Shown in pieces: positions 33,790 to 44,707 of a stretch of 64,000 nt of DNA. Every line of letters starts with the position of its first letter. Positions within the stretch are counted from its first letter, which is position 1. The translations under genes were made by a program, and so were the position numbers. The DNA is from Calliopum simillimum (Eukaryota; Arthropoda; Insecta; Diptera; Lauxaniidae), in the NCBI GenBank assembly GCA_951812925.1, contig OX638371.1, forward strand, positions 41,700,101 through 41,764,100. The letters are read 5' to 3'. Below the pieces are notes generated by a model. That model worked only from the letters and a program-made list of their open reading frames with translations. It had not been told where the DNA came from and searched no databases.

Positions 33790-34010
33790 ATGGAAAAAAA
33801 AATTTCGTGCGTTGATAAAACATTGCATTTTGATGAGAAATAACTCCGCTAAAACAAAATATTGGCTCCATAAATGTGGTCCGGTCACAGCACTAAGGAA
33901 ACCGACCATTGTTGACTGGCATGATGAATTTTAATGCGGTCAATCAAGCACTAATAATGCTGAACCCTCTGTTCACCCAAAAGAGATTTGGCTCAAATAA
34001 GGAGGTGGTC
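33790..34010 (+). pseudogene. Old mariner (irritans-type) N-terminal remnant
   Basis: A frame-shifted trace reads IKHCILMR then KPTIVDWHDEF, and NNAEPSVHPKE. This is the order of helices and the STTNDAERSGRPKE-like linker of irritans mariners. Many stops are present. No inverted ends were found. Confidence 0.5.
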
Positions 34011-34083
34011 GCCGAAATTGAACTAATTTTTTCCCTTGTGATATCTATACCTAAACAAAATTTATAACCGGCAGCTTCGTCAA

Positions 34084-34465
34084 GCCAACGGTTCATAGAA
34101 TACGTCGTGTATTTCCCCAGTGTGCCAGACGGTTCAAATCTTCGCTTTTTTATCCGTTACGGATCCGTGACTGATCCGTTGGCGGGAGAGATTCCCAAAA
34201 AAAAAAGCGAATCACGTCATATTTTTCAATTGACAGCCAAGTTAAAAATCTTGACGTTATGTCAAGTGCGACCCAATCAGTATGTGTGATACATACAGAA
34301 AAGCGACCAACGCGCTGTGTTCAATGTGAAGAGTTGATGAACTTTCAACTTTTTGAACGCATTCCGTTTTCAAAGTATACATTGGGTTAGGCTTTTCCGT
34401 CAAATCCGTCGCAGTCAGTTGAAAAACATTACGTGATATAGATGACGTATTCTATGAACCGTTGG
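34084..34465. mobile_element. MITE family C, copy 1, carrying half of a family B MITE
   Basis: The ends are CCAACGGTTCATAGAATACG and its reverse. The interior AAGTGCGACCCAATCAGTA and the right-arm block TCCGTCGCAGTCAGT are shared with 44708-45147. The family B half copy (34116-34214) interrupts the left arm. The block was probably CCATTCAGTACGTCG-like before divergence. Confidence 0.65.
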
Positions 34466-34833
34466 TTTTACTCCCACGTCCATTTTGACTTTTTGATAAG
34501 AAGGAAGAGGAACTTAGTATATGCTAAGTCTCCAGATTTGTCGAAAAATTATCCCCCGATCTGCAGAGAGCAGAAAAAATCCAGTTTTGCAAAAGTAATT
34601 GTAGGCCGCATTGAAGACTAAAAGTATGAAGCTGATTCCATCAAGACAAAGTTGCCAATGATGACATTGAAAACGTTGATAGCTAAACTTATGTGGACAG
34701 CATCATCTCCATTGATAGTGGGGCAAAAAAAAAAAATGCCAATTTAAGAATCTCTAAAGCGAAAGTAGCGTTTGCTTAACTGAAGCAAATATAGGCAACT
34801 TTCGTTATCTCGATCAAAGCGAAAGTTCTCTAA

Positions 34834-34950
34834 GTGCGAACTTACACGACGGGCACGGGCAAACGGAGGGAAATGAAAGCACCACTTTCCTCCGCTTGCC
34901 TAGAAATTTGACGTGCCCTACGTGCCCGTACCCGTCGTGTGAGTTCGCAC
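34834..34950. mobile_element. Harbinger-type MITE, 117 bp (TSD TAA)
   Basis: The inverted ends GTGCGAACTTACACGACGG, then GCACGGGCA, are flanked by TAA (34831-34833 and 34951-34953). TAA is the classic PIF/Harbinger TWA target. It is non-coding. Confidence 0.8.
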
Positions 34951-35094
34951 TAACAAGCAAGTTGTTATTGTGCATATGTATATCAACAGCGCTCAAGACG
35001 CATACTGAAAGTCTGTTGGCTTTAAAGCATCTTAATTCCCAAATTACATCTTTAATCCAACCATATGCACCTTAGCTAATGAGATCGAGAAAAA

Positions 35095-36870
35095 ATTAGG
35101 AATCGGTAGTGGAAAAAACAGCTGGTTTTCGATCAAAAATGGACTAAAAAAAAAACACAAATTGCTTCTTAACTTTGAAACTATTGATTTTTCGGTAGTG
35201 TCTTTAAGTCAACTTTTGGAGAGAATGACAGGCCAACAATATCTTCTTGAAAAGTTCTGGTCCAAAAATTAAATTTGCTGCTGTTCTAACTATGCAGTAC
35301 AAAAATAGAAATTTTTTATGAAAATTTTCATGATTTTTTTTTTCTAGAAATTGGATTTTTTTTTTTAATTTTAGTACAATCATTTGGGAGAATAAAATGA
35401 TGTTACCTGGAAAGTTTTGCGGGATTTTTCATAATGACTCATTTTATAGATTTTTATGTGCTCTTTCAGAATTTCAACTTTGCTTCCTGGAATCATGTTC
35501 GCTCGCGGCGCCATATTGGAAAAATGGCGTATAAAATCCGTTTTTTACAAATATCTCATTAACGGTTAGATTTAGAGAAACAAATTGTGGCGCAATATTG
35601 TAGCTTATAAAAGTGCAAGTAATTCCCTATAAATAAATATTTTTATTTTAAACGTGTGACTCACCTTTCATAAGTTATCGTAATTTTAAGCTCAACACAT
35701 CACTGTGCCTACTCATAAGCGGCATGCACAAATATACTAATTTTTTTTGAATTTTGAATTAGAATATCTCCTAAGTTATAAGTCGTACGAAAACAATTTG
35801 ATGGTAATTTTTATAGAAAATTTTATAAGCTGCAATGTTGCGCCACAATATTTTTCTCTAAATCTAACAGTTAAAGAGATATTTGTACAAAACTGATTTT
35901 GGACGCCACTTTTCCAATATGGTGGCGCGAGCGAACACGATTCGAGGTAAAATAACTTATTTGTAAAAATCTCCCAAAACTTTCCTGGTAAAACTACCAG
36001 ATGACTGTATTATTTTCAAAGGACGGAAAATTTTTTCGGGAAGCCGTATGTTGTTGGAATTAGATGTAGATTAACTTACAAAAACTTATTTAATAATATT
36101 AGGTCTCGACGTATGGAGCCGGTCTCAAAGTTCGAGAAAAATTCAGTTTTTTGTGTTTCTACTCACGAAAATGTTTTCCCTTTTCTATTGAATGCATCAT
36201 TTACTATTGTTCTTTTTATTTAAAATGATCATAACATTTTAAAGAAAAATCCTACAAGACCACTTTATAAGTAGCTCATTTTGAAGAAGGAGAACGGTAC
36301 TAAATGATCCATTTAATAAAAAAGATGAAAACAATTTCTTGCGTTTTATATACAACCTCAAAAATCGCGTTTTGAACATTTAGGGATATCTCGATAATTC
36401 TAAAGGATAGAGCAATTCTGCGACCAGATTCAGATTAAGCATCGACAAATACATACATCGAAAATTACTTTTTTTGTTTTGGTTTGTTGTTGTTTTTCTT
36501 TTTCAATATAATTTTTCGACCTACTTTTTAGAACCAGTTGATGAACCGGTTTTATAAATTTTTTTTTCTTATTCATCAAGTACTCACGAGCAATTTAAGA
36601 CCTTTTTGGAGTTCACGACAACTTGATTTAAATTTTTTCATGGATGGCGTGCTCGAAATTTTCGATTATCTCTGCTGGAAAAGCCCAAATAAAATAAATG
36701 TGATTCTCGTGCTTAGCGACCCCAAATTAAGTTGACTTAAATACATCACCGAAGAAGTCAATATTTTTTAAGTTATTGGCAGTTAAAGCGATTTGCTTTT
36801 TTAAAGTTTATTTTTTAAGCTTTGATCGAAAACCGGCTTGATTTTTTCCACAGACGATTGCTTATTTCTT
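35095..36870. repeat. Large foldback element, about 1.8 kb
   Basis: Imperfect arms share, in inverted order, CTGGTTTTCGATCAAA / TTTGATCGAAAACCGG, TTTAAGTCAACTT, TTACCTGGAAAGTTTTG, GTTCGCTCGCG and AATATCTCATTAACGG-like blocks, with a centre near 35720. The right arm has extra sequence (36060-36690). Part of that (36180-36470) is homologous to 50290-50610 inside the hAT at 50183. It contains GACTCACCTTTCATAAGTTATCG, the arm module of foldback family A. It has no open frame. Confidence 0.65.
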
Positions 36871-36949
36871 TTCGAAATCTTATTTTTTTGACCTCTATTT
36901 TACGAAAATGGACGAGAGCAAACAAAATCACATATTAGCATGAAAGGGG

Positions 36950-37250
36950 CTGTTCATAAATTAAGTCACACTTTTAGGGGACAATGTGTGACAGAGGGGA
37001 GTCTTGGAAAGTGTGATGTCACACAATTCAAGTCGAAAAAATTTTGAAATTTTCAAGCACAAAAAAATAACAAGATTGAGACAAAATAGTTTACGTGTTG
37101 AAAATAGAATGTGTAAGTAAACCTAAAATAAAAAAAAAAAGTTCAATTAATTTTAAGGCATAAAAGGTCAGAGTGTGATGTCACAAATAAGGGGGTCAAT
37201 GAAAATGTGACAGAGTGTGACATGGGGGAGGTGAGGGGTCCGAATATCGT
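36950..37250. repeat. Probable repeat with TGTGATGTCACA blocks
   Basis: It begins GGGGCTGTTCATAAATTAAG and contains GTGTGATGTCACA twice and GTGTGACA several times, ending near GACATGGGGGAGG. The opening resembles a common insect repeat start of the type GGGCTGTTCATAAATTACGTCAC. Limits and class are uncertain. Confidence 0.35.
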
Positions 37251-38638
37251 GAAATTTACAGAAATAGGTATGTACAAAGCTTTCCCTTTTCAGAATTTTC
37301 GTTGAATTCCAAATAAAGACTGAGTATGAAAAATGGTATCAAGGAAATCGAGACTGAAGTTGTGAAACAAATTGTTTTTCAAAATACTAGTATTTTAATT
37401 TAAATGAAGTTTTATTTTCAGTGTACTTAAAGTTGAGGGATCTAGTTGATATGAATACAGAACATTTGTTGTAACTCAAACCAGTAGGTTTCATTAGAAG
37501 AAGCCACAGATGCCAGCAACTGGCTCGTGCTTACGAGATACCTTACTACTAAGTCTAAGCCTTCGCTCTTCTCAGTGCTAACATTGGCAGCAACAGCAAC
37601 AGCATCAGCACCACAGCAATAAGTCGATCAAGTTAATATGCATCCAATGTAACAATTTTAGTGCAATTCAAACAACAAATGTGTACAGACCGCGAATACA
37701 GTGAACGTGTATTTCCTGCGAATTTCAGTTATAACGGATTGTTTTTAAGAATGGCCTACGGTGTAAATAGTTCTAACGCCTTTTTTAAGAAAATTTGGCC
37801 AAAAAGTAAAATATTAAAAACAAAATTTATATTTTCTAAAAAAATTATATAAAATCATTTGAATGATGAATAAGAGTGTAAATTAAGTATATTTATATGT
37901 TTGTTTATATATATCGCTAAAACATACATGGTATAAACTCATCATACATAAGGTGCAAAACCACAAGACACCGAGGGAAAACGGAAGGAAATTTAATCCT
38001 CTCATGTACTTAATGTAGTTGGGATTTTTTAGACTAGCAGCAAAGTAACACAAATTATGAGTAATGATCTACTGGCCTACCAAGTCCCAACATAATGAGT
38101 ACAATACCTGCTTTTCGCGCAATTGTACTCGTCCTTGGCTTATTGTTATCTATTGTAGACATCGTTTGAGCTGAATTGTTTGAGGTTTTCGTGTGGCATT
38201 GACGTTTATATTACAATGCAGATTTCGTAATGCCCCTGGAAGTTTCAAAAAATCGCACAACACTGGTCTATTGTAAATGGAAATGTTAAAAATTGTGCCA
38301 TATGATAAGGTCTATGCTCGGAAATCTATCATATTTAAATTTTACATAAAAAACTCACTGAATATGATTTTAAAGACAAATGGAAACAGATCTGAGAATA
38401 TTATAGAAAAATAAAACTAAATACTTTAAAAAATGGGAATCCAATACCGCCCTAGATGGTTAAAAATCAGTACTTTTTGTTATTTGTTTTTACAAGCACT
38501 AAAGGAAAGCAAACTAAACTGTTAGAATTAAAATTTGTAATCCAACCCATTTTAGTAAAAACAACCATAAATTTTTAAACCAAAATTTTTTTTCATAAAT
38601 AAGATTTTAAAACAAATCAGTAAATTGCTAGAATCTTT
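37251..38638. other. Intergenic; CAR-rich stretch near 37587, no gene called
   Basis: The segment CAGCAACAGCAACAGCATCAG, followed by CACCACAGCAA, resembles the opa/CAX repeats of insect coding exons. No long frame encloses it. The rest is AT-rich with nothing supportable. Confidence 0.35.
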
Positions 38639-38647
38639 GCTAAAATA

Positions 38648-39254
38648 GGTGCCGTGACATAGTCCTCACAGACATAATCCCCATTTCGTGAATAATTCGG
38701 ACATAGTCCCTATTTCTAAAATGGGGATTATGTCCGCAAGTGCTTCGGACATAATTCCCAGGAAAAAACGGACATAATCCCCATAACGATATTTTGTTAT
38801 TGTCAACAGCCGCAGCTCAGGATTTACAACTCCCAAAAATTCCAATACCGTTTCCGCGGCGAATCAGTCTATAATATATCCAACACCTAGTTTGCTAGCC
38901 ACAGTAATTTTACATAAGAGTAGGCGTAAGTGGGCGGCCTGTGGCCGCAGTTCAGGATTTAAAACTCCTAAAAATCCAACACCGGCTTCGCGGCGGCCTT
39001 CGGCCGCGGATCAGTCTATAACATCCTACACTATATAAATTTTTTAAATGGATTATTGCAAAAATTTTGGTCAATCTTAATTAAATTTTTCGGACATAGT
39101 CCCAATAAGGACATAACCCTTATTGGGATTATGTCCGAAAAATTTGCGGACATTACCCCCATGACCAAAATGGGGATTATGGCCGAAAATTTTTCGGTCA
39201 TAATCCCCATTTACGAAGTGGGGATTATGTCCTTTGGGATTATGTCCGGTAACC
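38648..39254. mobile_element. Mutator-like (possibly Rehavkus-type) element with iterated terminal motifs
   Basis: The 607-bp element is flanked by an exact 9-bp duplication GCTAAAATA (38639-38647 and 39255-39263). The tips are GGTGCCGTGACATAGTCC and, reversed, GGTTACCGGACATAATCCC. Both terminal zones are arrays of the motif CGGACATAATCCCCAT in alternating orientation, with about 5 copies at the left and 8 at the right. Between them are two direct repeats of about 80 bp (from CCGCAGCTCAGGATTTA at 38811 and CCGCAGTTCAGGATTTA at 38945) that are strikingly GC-rich for this window. It has no protein. Confidence 0.8.
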
Positions 39255-39779
39255 GCTAAAATACTATCATTTCTACAAAAGCCGTACAGAATATACATAA
39301 TAGGAGCATGCAGTTTGAATAGTCGTGAATGTCAAAAATATTCTATATAACAAGAATAACACACGTGTAATACTGTTTTACAAAAAACAATGTATTAAGC
39401 TAATTTTTTTGAGTGATTTCGGTGTACTGATTTTGAAAACTAACACAAAACCTTACATCTCTGTAGAAAAGAATTATAAAAACTGTGCGTTTTGTAAGGA
39501 ATGTCTCTATTTTCCGTGCAAAATTTCATACTTTCAAATTCATAAGTTTAACAGGAATTTTGTGTTTCATACAGATCTTGAAACTTTTTCAAAAGTTTAT
39601 TTTAAAGTTAAGTAATTTAAACCATTTTTAAAAAAACTTTTATCCTTAAAAACTTTGGAACAAGTTTTTGAAATAGAAAATCACCACATAAGGCCCAAGT
39701 GGAAATCTATAATCTCTAAAAATTGTTTAAGAAAAGGTGAAACAACCACATATTGTATAAGAGTACATTCTTCAAAACG
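39255..39779. other. No gene seen
   Basis: A 96-codon frame (39325-39615) is Lys/Phe-rich and matches no family I know. The sequence is AT-rich throughout. Confidence 0.3.
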
Positions 39780-40140
39780 ATATAATGACAATATGTCCGA
39801 AAAGCTCTTGTCTACGCGAAAAACGTACGTAAACGAGAGTTTTTCGGGTAAAAACTTGTTAAACTTTGTGGTAAATGAAAGACATGATCAGGCTGTTCAG
39901 GTACTCCAAGTTTTAACCCGAAAGCTATCGCTTACGTTCGTTTTATGCGTAAACGAGAGCTTTTCGGGTAAAAACTTGTTAAATTTTGTGGTAAACGAAC
40001 AGACATGATCAGGCTGTTCGCGTACTCCAAGTTTTTGCAGGTTTTTACCCGAAAAGCTCTCGCTTACTACGTTTTATGCGTAAACGAGAGCTTTTCGGGT
40101 ATGTTTTTACTTGGAGTAAACGAACATATTGCATAAAATA
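39780..40140. repeat. Tandem and inverted array of a MITE (family D)
   Basis: The motif CGAGAGCTTTTCGGGTAAAA, or its reverse TTTTACCCGAAAAGCTCTCG, occurs about five times, joined to ACTTGGAGTAARCGAACA. Successive units are separated by ACATGATCAGG. A single unit recurs at about 45695-45760. Units look like CTGTTCGCGTACTCCAAG to CTTGGAGTAAACGAACA palindromes arranged head to tail. Confidence 0.65.
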
Positions 40141-41404
40141 AACACCACTCAATATTTTTTAAAGTTTGTCGCATTATCGTAAAAGAGTTGGATTTTCGAT
40201 CTTAGTTTCATCTGTCATCGCAGTGAACAATTCTGTCGGCACAATTTTCAAATACATATATTTTGATGCCTATGTCTTTATATGACGAAACAAAATTTTT
40301 ATAATCAAAAGTCAACACAGTAAATTCTTACCATGAAAACTTCGTTGGCCCATTGATTATTTCGTTTCCTTATTTTAAAATTTTGAGACATTATCTGTTT
40401 TAATAGCAATTCACAAATATTCAGTATAATTTTAAAAGTTAAAAATTATCAAAAGCCGGCTTCACTTGACTTCTAGTTTTAATTTCTTATACGTAATTAA
40501 GAACCCAAACAGATTAAGACATACTTAAGTGTGTGACATCTAAGAAACTTTTTTGTTTTCATGTTATTCCCTTTCTTCCGAATTTCCGTTAGAACTATGA
40601 TAGTTTATTAAGGGGATATCGTTTATTCTTCTCTTTGATTTTACTGCAGACAAAGAGCTTGTGAATAAAATATCTGCTGAGAGTTGATACTAACGTTTAA
40701 AAAGTTTAACAAAATAAAAAAACAATTTTTTTTAACGAGGTCAGACAGACAAGACTTTTGAGGGGGACACACCTTAATAAAATTGGTAAAAGTAAATATA
40801 TAGAAAAATTTTACAAACAATTTTTTTCCCCTTAAAACTTTTATTTGATCAAGCTAATCGCTTTTCTTAGAATGGGTTACAGAAATTATTTAAAAATATT
40901 CAACGGCATATAAAACTGCAATAAATAGGAACAAACAAAATTTCTTCATCACTTTACGTATTTCAGTGAACTTTGTTCTATATTTGAATTCGTTTATTTT
41001 GAAAGTAGGTTTAGTCCATAAAATTAATGTCATATACACTATGTGCCATAATAATCGGTTATTTGACCGATATAATTTTTTTCATGTTAATACCATCAAT
41101 TTCACACCACCAAGTAAACTTTTTGTGAAAATAGAGCCCAGTTTTACAAAACGTCTGTCAATTCATATCCTCACCTCAAAACTACAACTAGGTATATTAT
41201 GTACCTCCTAAATTGCATCTTTTAATACATTTTGACGCATTATTCTTATGAAATGACTGTTTTATTACACTGTTCGACAATTTTGAACTTTTTGTACAAT
41301 GATAAAAAAAAGCACCCATGTCCAGTGATTTTTCTCCTGCACGTTAAATTTTTTTTTAATCGATTTTTGAAGTTTTTGACTCCACTGTACATGAAAAAAG
41401 CAAA
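40141..41404. other. No gene seen; worn repeat pieces
   Basis: It contains the reversed interior of the 32530 MITE (about 41025-41125) and a piece related to 7290-7400 (about 41290-41400, ATCGATTTTTGAAG and CCACTGTACATGAAAAAA). The remainder is AT-rich and unassigned. Confidence 0.4.
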
Positions 41405-42860
41405 CTAGTAAGGGTGTTACCTTTGGCCTGGCCAAACATTAAATACCCTACACAGCAGTATTTTGAAAATTTTGCTTATATGGGAGGTGCCACTCGCTCT
41501 TGTGCGAATTCACCCATTTTTTACTCAGAGTTTGAATTTATAGTTCTTAGTATTTGAGTGAAATTTGGTTACCTCAAAAAATGTTTTCAGTATAGCGTCT
41601 TGAAGCTTTTGCGTATATGGGAGGTGCCACGCCGCACACTGCGTTGGCTAATGGGCAAAAATCAAAATTTTTTGTGACTCGAAACCTAATAATATTGGTA
41701 TCAATCGACAGGTAATTGCATCAATAAAATAAAAACAAAATATTTAGGAGAAAGACTCAGTTTTGGCTACGCTGTGACACTTCAAAGTTGAGATATTTTT
41801 CAAAAAAATCATGTTCTATTCAATTCGTTTTGGGTTCTCTTAAACAAATAATTGTCAAAAATTTGTCTTTTGATTAAACTAAGCGAAGTAAAGTTTTTTA
41901 TTATAAATAATATTTGAGTAAATAAATAAAACTAAAAAATTTTGAAAATATATAATTTGATATATATTGTAGTGATTTTAATACATGATATTATCAAATG
42001 TAAAACTTCAGAAATTGACAAATTTCGATGACAAAAAAAAAAAAAACAAATCTTATAAAAATAAGTGCCGTTTTTTTATTTAATCTACTAGTACGGATTC
42101 TTTAGAATCAAGAACTGCAAATAACTTTTCCTACTTCGTCCTACAAATATTTTTTTTCTTTTTTTAAAAAATGCTTAAAAGGAAAAATTTGCATGAAATA
42201 TAAAATTTATGTTGAAAATTTTTTTTTGTTTTTATTAACACAAATGGTCTCAGAAGTACAAAAAACATTATTTCTACTACGTATATTTCATTTGTTAACA
42301 TTAAACATTACTTTTTCATCATCGTTATATATGGAGCTTAAGAAAATCGTCCTAAATACCTGGTTTTCAGCAAAACTATAAAGTTCACAACAAATTTGAG
42401 ATCAGTTTTGAGCTCAGCGACCCAAAATTACTTATAATACTAAATTTCATCGATATCTAACCACCCCTTCTATTTTTGACCATTTCTTGTATGGGCTCAA
42501 CGCACTGTGCGCCGTCTTGTCCGATTTTATCCAGTTTTTGCTTAAAGCTTGCATTTATAATTCTTAGTGTCTGAGTAACATTTAGTTTGATTATCTCAAA
42601 AAACGCTTTCAGTATAGCATTTTGAAGCTTTTGCTTATATGAGAGGTGCCACGCTCTCTTTTCCGAATTCGCCCAGTTTTTGCTTACAGCTTGCGCTTAC
42701 AATTCGTAGTATTTATGTGTATTTTGGTTGCATTATCGTGAAAAGTAGTCCAAAAGTTGCATTTTGAATATATTTTTTGTATGAACGGTAGGCGTGTCCG
42801 TTGACCGATCTCACTCATTTTCAATCCCCCGAGATAACTTCGACGACAGAGGCTGTGCAC
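41405..42860 (+). repeat. Dispersed repeat family R, copy 3, split by a Transib-like element
   Basis: It starts CTAGTAAGGGTGTTACC then TTTGGCCTGGCC, and contains TATATGGGAGGTGCCAC twice. It is interrupted at 41635-42509, resumes as TCTTGTCCGATTTTATCCAG, and ends in TAGGCGTGTCCGTTGACCG and CCCCCGAGATAAC. The 3' end is truncated compared with copy 1. Confidence 0.65.
41635..42509. mobile_element. Transib-like non-autonomous element, copy 2 (TSD CGCCG)
   Basis: The 875-bp element is closely similar to copy 1 along its length, with tips CACACTGCGTTGGCTAATGG and, reversed, CACAGTGCGTTGAGCCC. The flanking duplication CGCCG (41630-41634 and 42510-42514) fits the CGNCG target preference known for Transib. 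It is non-coding. It is inserted in family R copy 3. Confidence 0.88.
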
Positions 42861-42889
42861 CAAAGTTTTAGAGTTTTACAGTGGGGTGA

Positions 42890-43165
42890 AATTTCGAAAT
42901 TTCATATTTTATTTTTTTATACACCTTGACTCAAGAAAAAAATGTTAGATATCGAACTACTTGTTCTGAGAATTTTTGAGATCGTATTATGAAAATACAA
43001 AATCAACCCGAAATTTTTCGGAAAACGACTACATTTTTTATTTTGATACGATTTCAAAAATGTTCAGAATGAGTAGATCATATCTAATTTATTTCTTGAA
43101 TCAAGGTAAATAAAAAAAATAATATTTCATACTTTACATCAACCAGGTTGTTCTAGGTTTTTTTT
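42890..43165. repeat. Imperfect foldback repeat
   Basis: Arms CTTGACTCAAGAAAAAAATG, GATATCGAACTACTTG and TTTTTGAGATCGTAT are matched in reverse by CTTGATTCAAGAAATAAAT, GATATGATCTACTCATT and TTTTTGAAATCGTAT. Limits are approximate. It is non-coding. Confidence 0.55.
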
Positions 43166-43199
43166 TTAGGTCCACTTATATTGACTCAATATTCCCAGA

Positions 43200-43600
43200 T
43201 TTTAGGTGTCACATTTGCACTTTTTTGGGAAAAGGGTATAAATGACCCATAAGTGGGGGATGTAGAGGGTTAAAGTATTCTACAATGTCCTCGTAATGTC
43301 CTGAATAAGTTTGCCGAACATAAGATGCACCTCGGATGTAAAGATCATATAGGGGGTTATCGTGAATCAAGATTCCCGGGGAATTTTCGCAGACTGCCGT
43401 GCATTCTCTATTGCAGTTTAAGAAAATTCCCCGGGAATCTTGATTCACGATAACCCCCATAGTTAAAAACATCGATTTAACACAAGAATGCGTTATTTTT
43501 GTTTTTTTCATGTAAAGTGGAGTTAAAAATTTCAAAAATCAATTAAAAAAAATGTCACGTGCTGGAAAAAAACCACGAAACACGGGTATTTTTTTTTAAA
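43200..43600 (-). repeat. Dispersed repeat with TTAACCCTCTA terminus, copy 2, with MITE insertion
   Basis: Reversed, it matches 7290-7580 through GTTAAATCGATG, TATATGATCTTTACATC and TTAACCCTCTACATCC. It is interrupted by the palindromic MITE at 43352-43458. Confidence 0.6.
43352..43458. mobile_element. Palindromic Harbinger-type MITE, copy 2 (TSD ATA)
   Basis: It has the same tips GGGGGTTATCGTGAATC as 5508-5632, but with the centre shortened by about 18 bp. It is flanked by ATA (43349-43351 and 43459-43461). The uninterrupted sequence AACTATATGATCC near 7431-7443 is the empty site, which confirms the 3-bp duplication. Confidence 0.85.
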
Positions 43601-43610
43601 TTTATTTATT

Positions 43611-43902
43611 ACACAGGCCCACAAAAAAAAAAAGTACGCTGCGCAAAAGATCAGACCACCTGAGCTTTATGTTTTCGGGGTCGCTGAATCCGAATATGGT
43701 GCCAGAATAGCGAAGTTGGTTCGCGTTTTTTCAGAAATCAGCAAAAATCAGTAATTTTCAGCATTATTGTTGATTTCTGAAAAAACGCGAACCAACTTCG
43801 CTATTCTGGCACCATATTCGGATTCAGCGACCCCGAAAACATAAAATTCAGGTGGTCTGATCTTTCGCGCATGGTACTTTTTTTTTTTTTGTGGGCCTGT
43901 GT
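43611..43902. repeat. Near-perfect 292-bp palindrome (MITE)
   Basis: The arms run ACACAGGCCCACAAAAAAAAA, then GATCAGACCACCTGA, GGGGTCGCTGAATCCGAAT, GTGCCAGAATAGCGAAG and CGCGTTTTTTCAGAAATCA to a centre near 43755. The sequence is flanked by TATT on both sides, which may be a duplication but is low-complexity. There is no open frame. The AGCGACCCC block also occurs in the Transib-like elements and in the 35-37 kb foldback. Confidence 0.8.
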
Positions 43903-44217
43903 TATTATTATTATTTATTTATTCTATGTATTTTAAAAATTTTTTGGATTTTCTCATGTGTTTTTTTTTGTGTCGAACCGTGTTGTAGACGGAGAGCCAG
44001 CGACTGGCTGACCTGCCTCGCAGTATCAAAGCTGACTTTTTTTGTGGGATTTCTTCTTATAATATGTATGAATTTGTATTCTTATCAAATCTTGAGAGAT
44101 GCAAAAGGTTGCAAATATAACACTAAGGGCTTTATCTACAAAAAAATTTGGTTCACAATTTTGTAGCTCAGAAAATTTTCGATATAAAAGCTGCAGAAGC
44201 TGTTTTTGTACGACTTA

Positions 44218-44344
44218 GGGCCGTTTTCACAATGTTCAGTTAAAATTTAACTTTCAAATAAATAAAAATTTTGTATGAAATTTTATGTCAAAGTGCCAGT
44301 TAAAGTTCCAGTTAATGCTTAACTGGACATTTTGAAATTGGCCC
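44218..44344. mobile_element. Harbinger-type MITE, 127 bp (TSD TTA)
   Basis: The ends GGGCCGTTTTCACAATGTT and, reversed, GGGCCAATTTCAAAATGTC are flanked by TTA (44215-44217 and 44345-44347). It contains three CAGTTAA(A/G)-type repeats. It is inserted in sequence GTACGACTTA / TAGTTTAAGAG that resembles other foldback arms here. Confidence 0.75.
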
Positions 44345-44707
44345 TTATAGTTTAAGAGATATAGTCTGGTTAAATTGGACTTTATTATTCAACATATTAG
44401 ATTCATAATTTTTTTTTTCTTTTAGCTGGTTTATTTTATAGTTTTAAGGTATAGTCTGTAATTTGACACCGAGATCACTGTCGCACAAAAAATCAGGGGT
44501 CATGGTACAATTATAGAGGTAGCTTCAAATTGCCAAAACGAACAAAGCAAGTTCTGTCAATAAGAGCAAAGCGGAGAACCAAATCAACCAATCAAATCGC
44601 CTAGAGACAAATGTCAAAATGAGAAAACAGTAAAATTGTTGTTGTTTTGCTAGTTAATTTTGACAGTACTTGCTATCAAAAAAGAAGAGCAAGAAACGTA
44701 TCAGTTA

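Noticed and set aside
34107..34289. Open frame across the half MITE and family C arm
   Set aside because: The frame is made of inverted-repeat sequence from two MITEs, so coding is implausible.
37587..37620. CAGCAACAGCAAC stretch as an opa-type exon
   Set aside because: No enclosing frame or splice sites that I can defend.
43614..43900. Palindrome as a microRNA precursor
   Set aside because: Arms are far longer than a pre-miRNA and nearly perfect over 140 bp. A MITE is the simpler reading.
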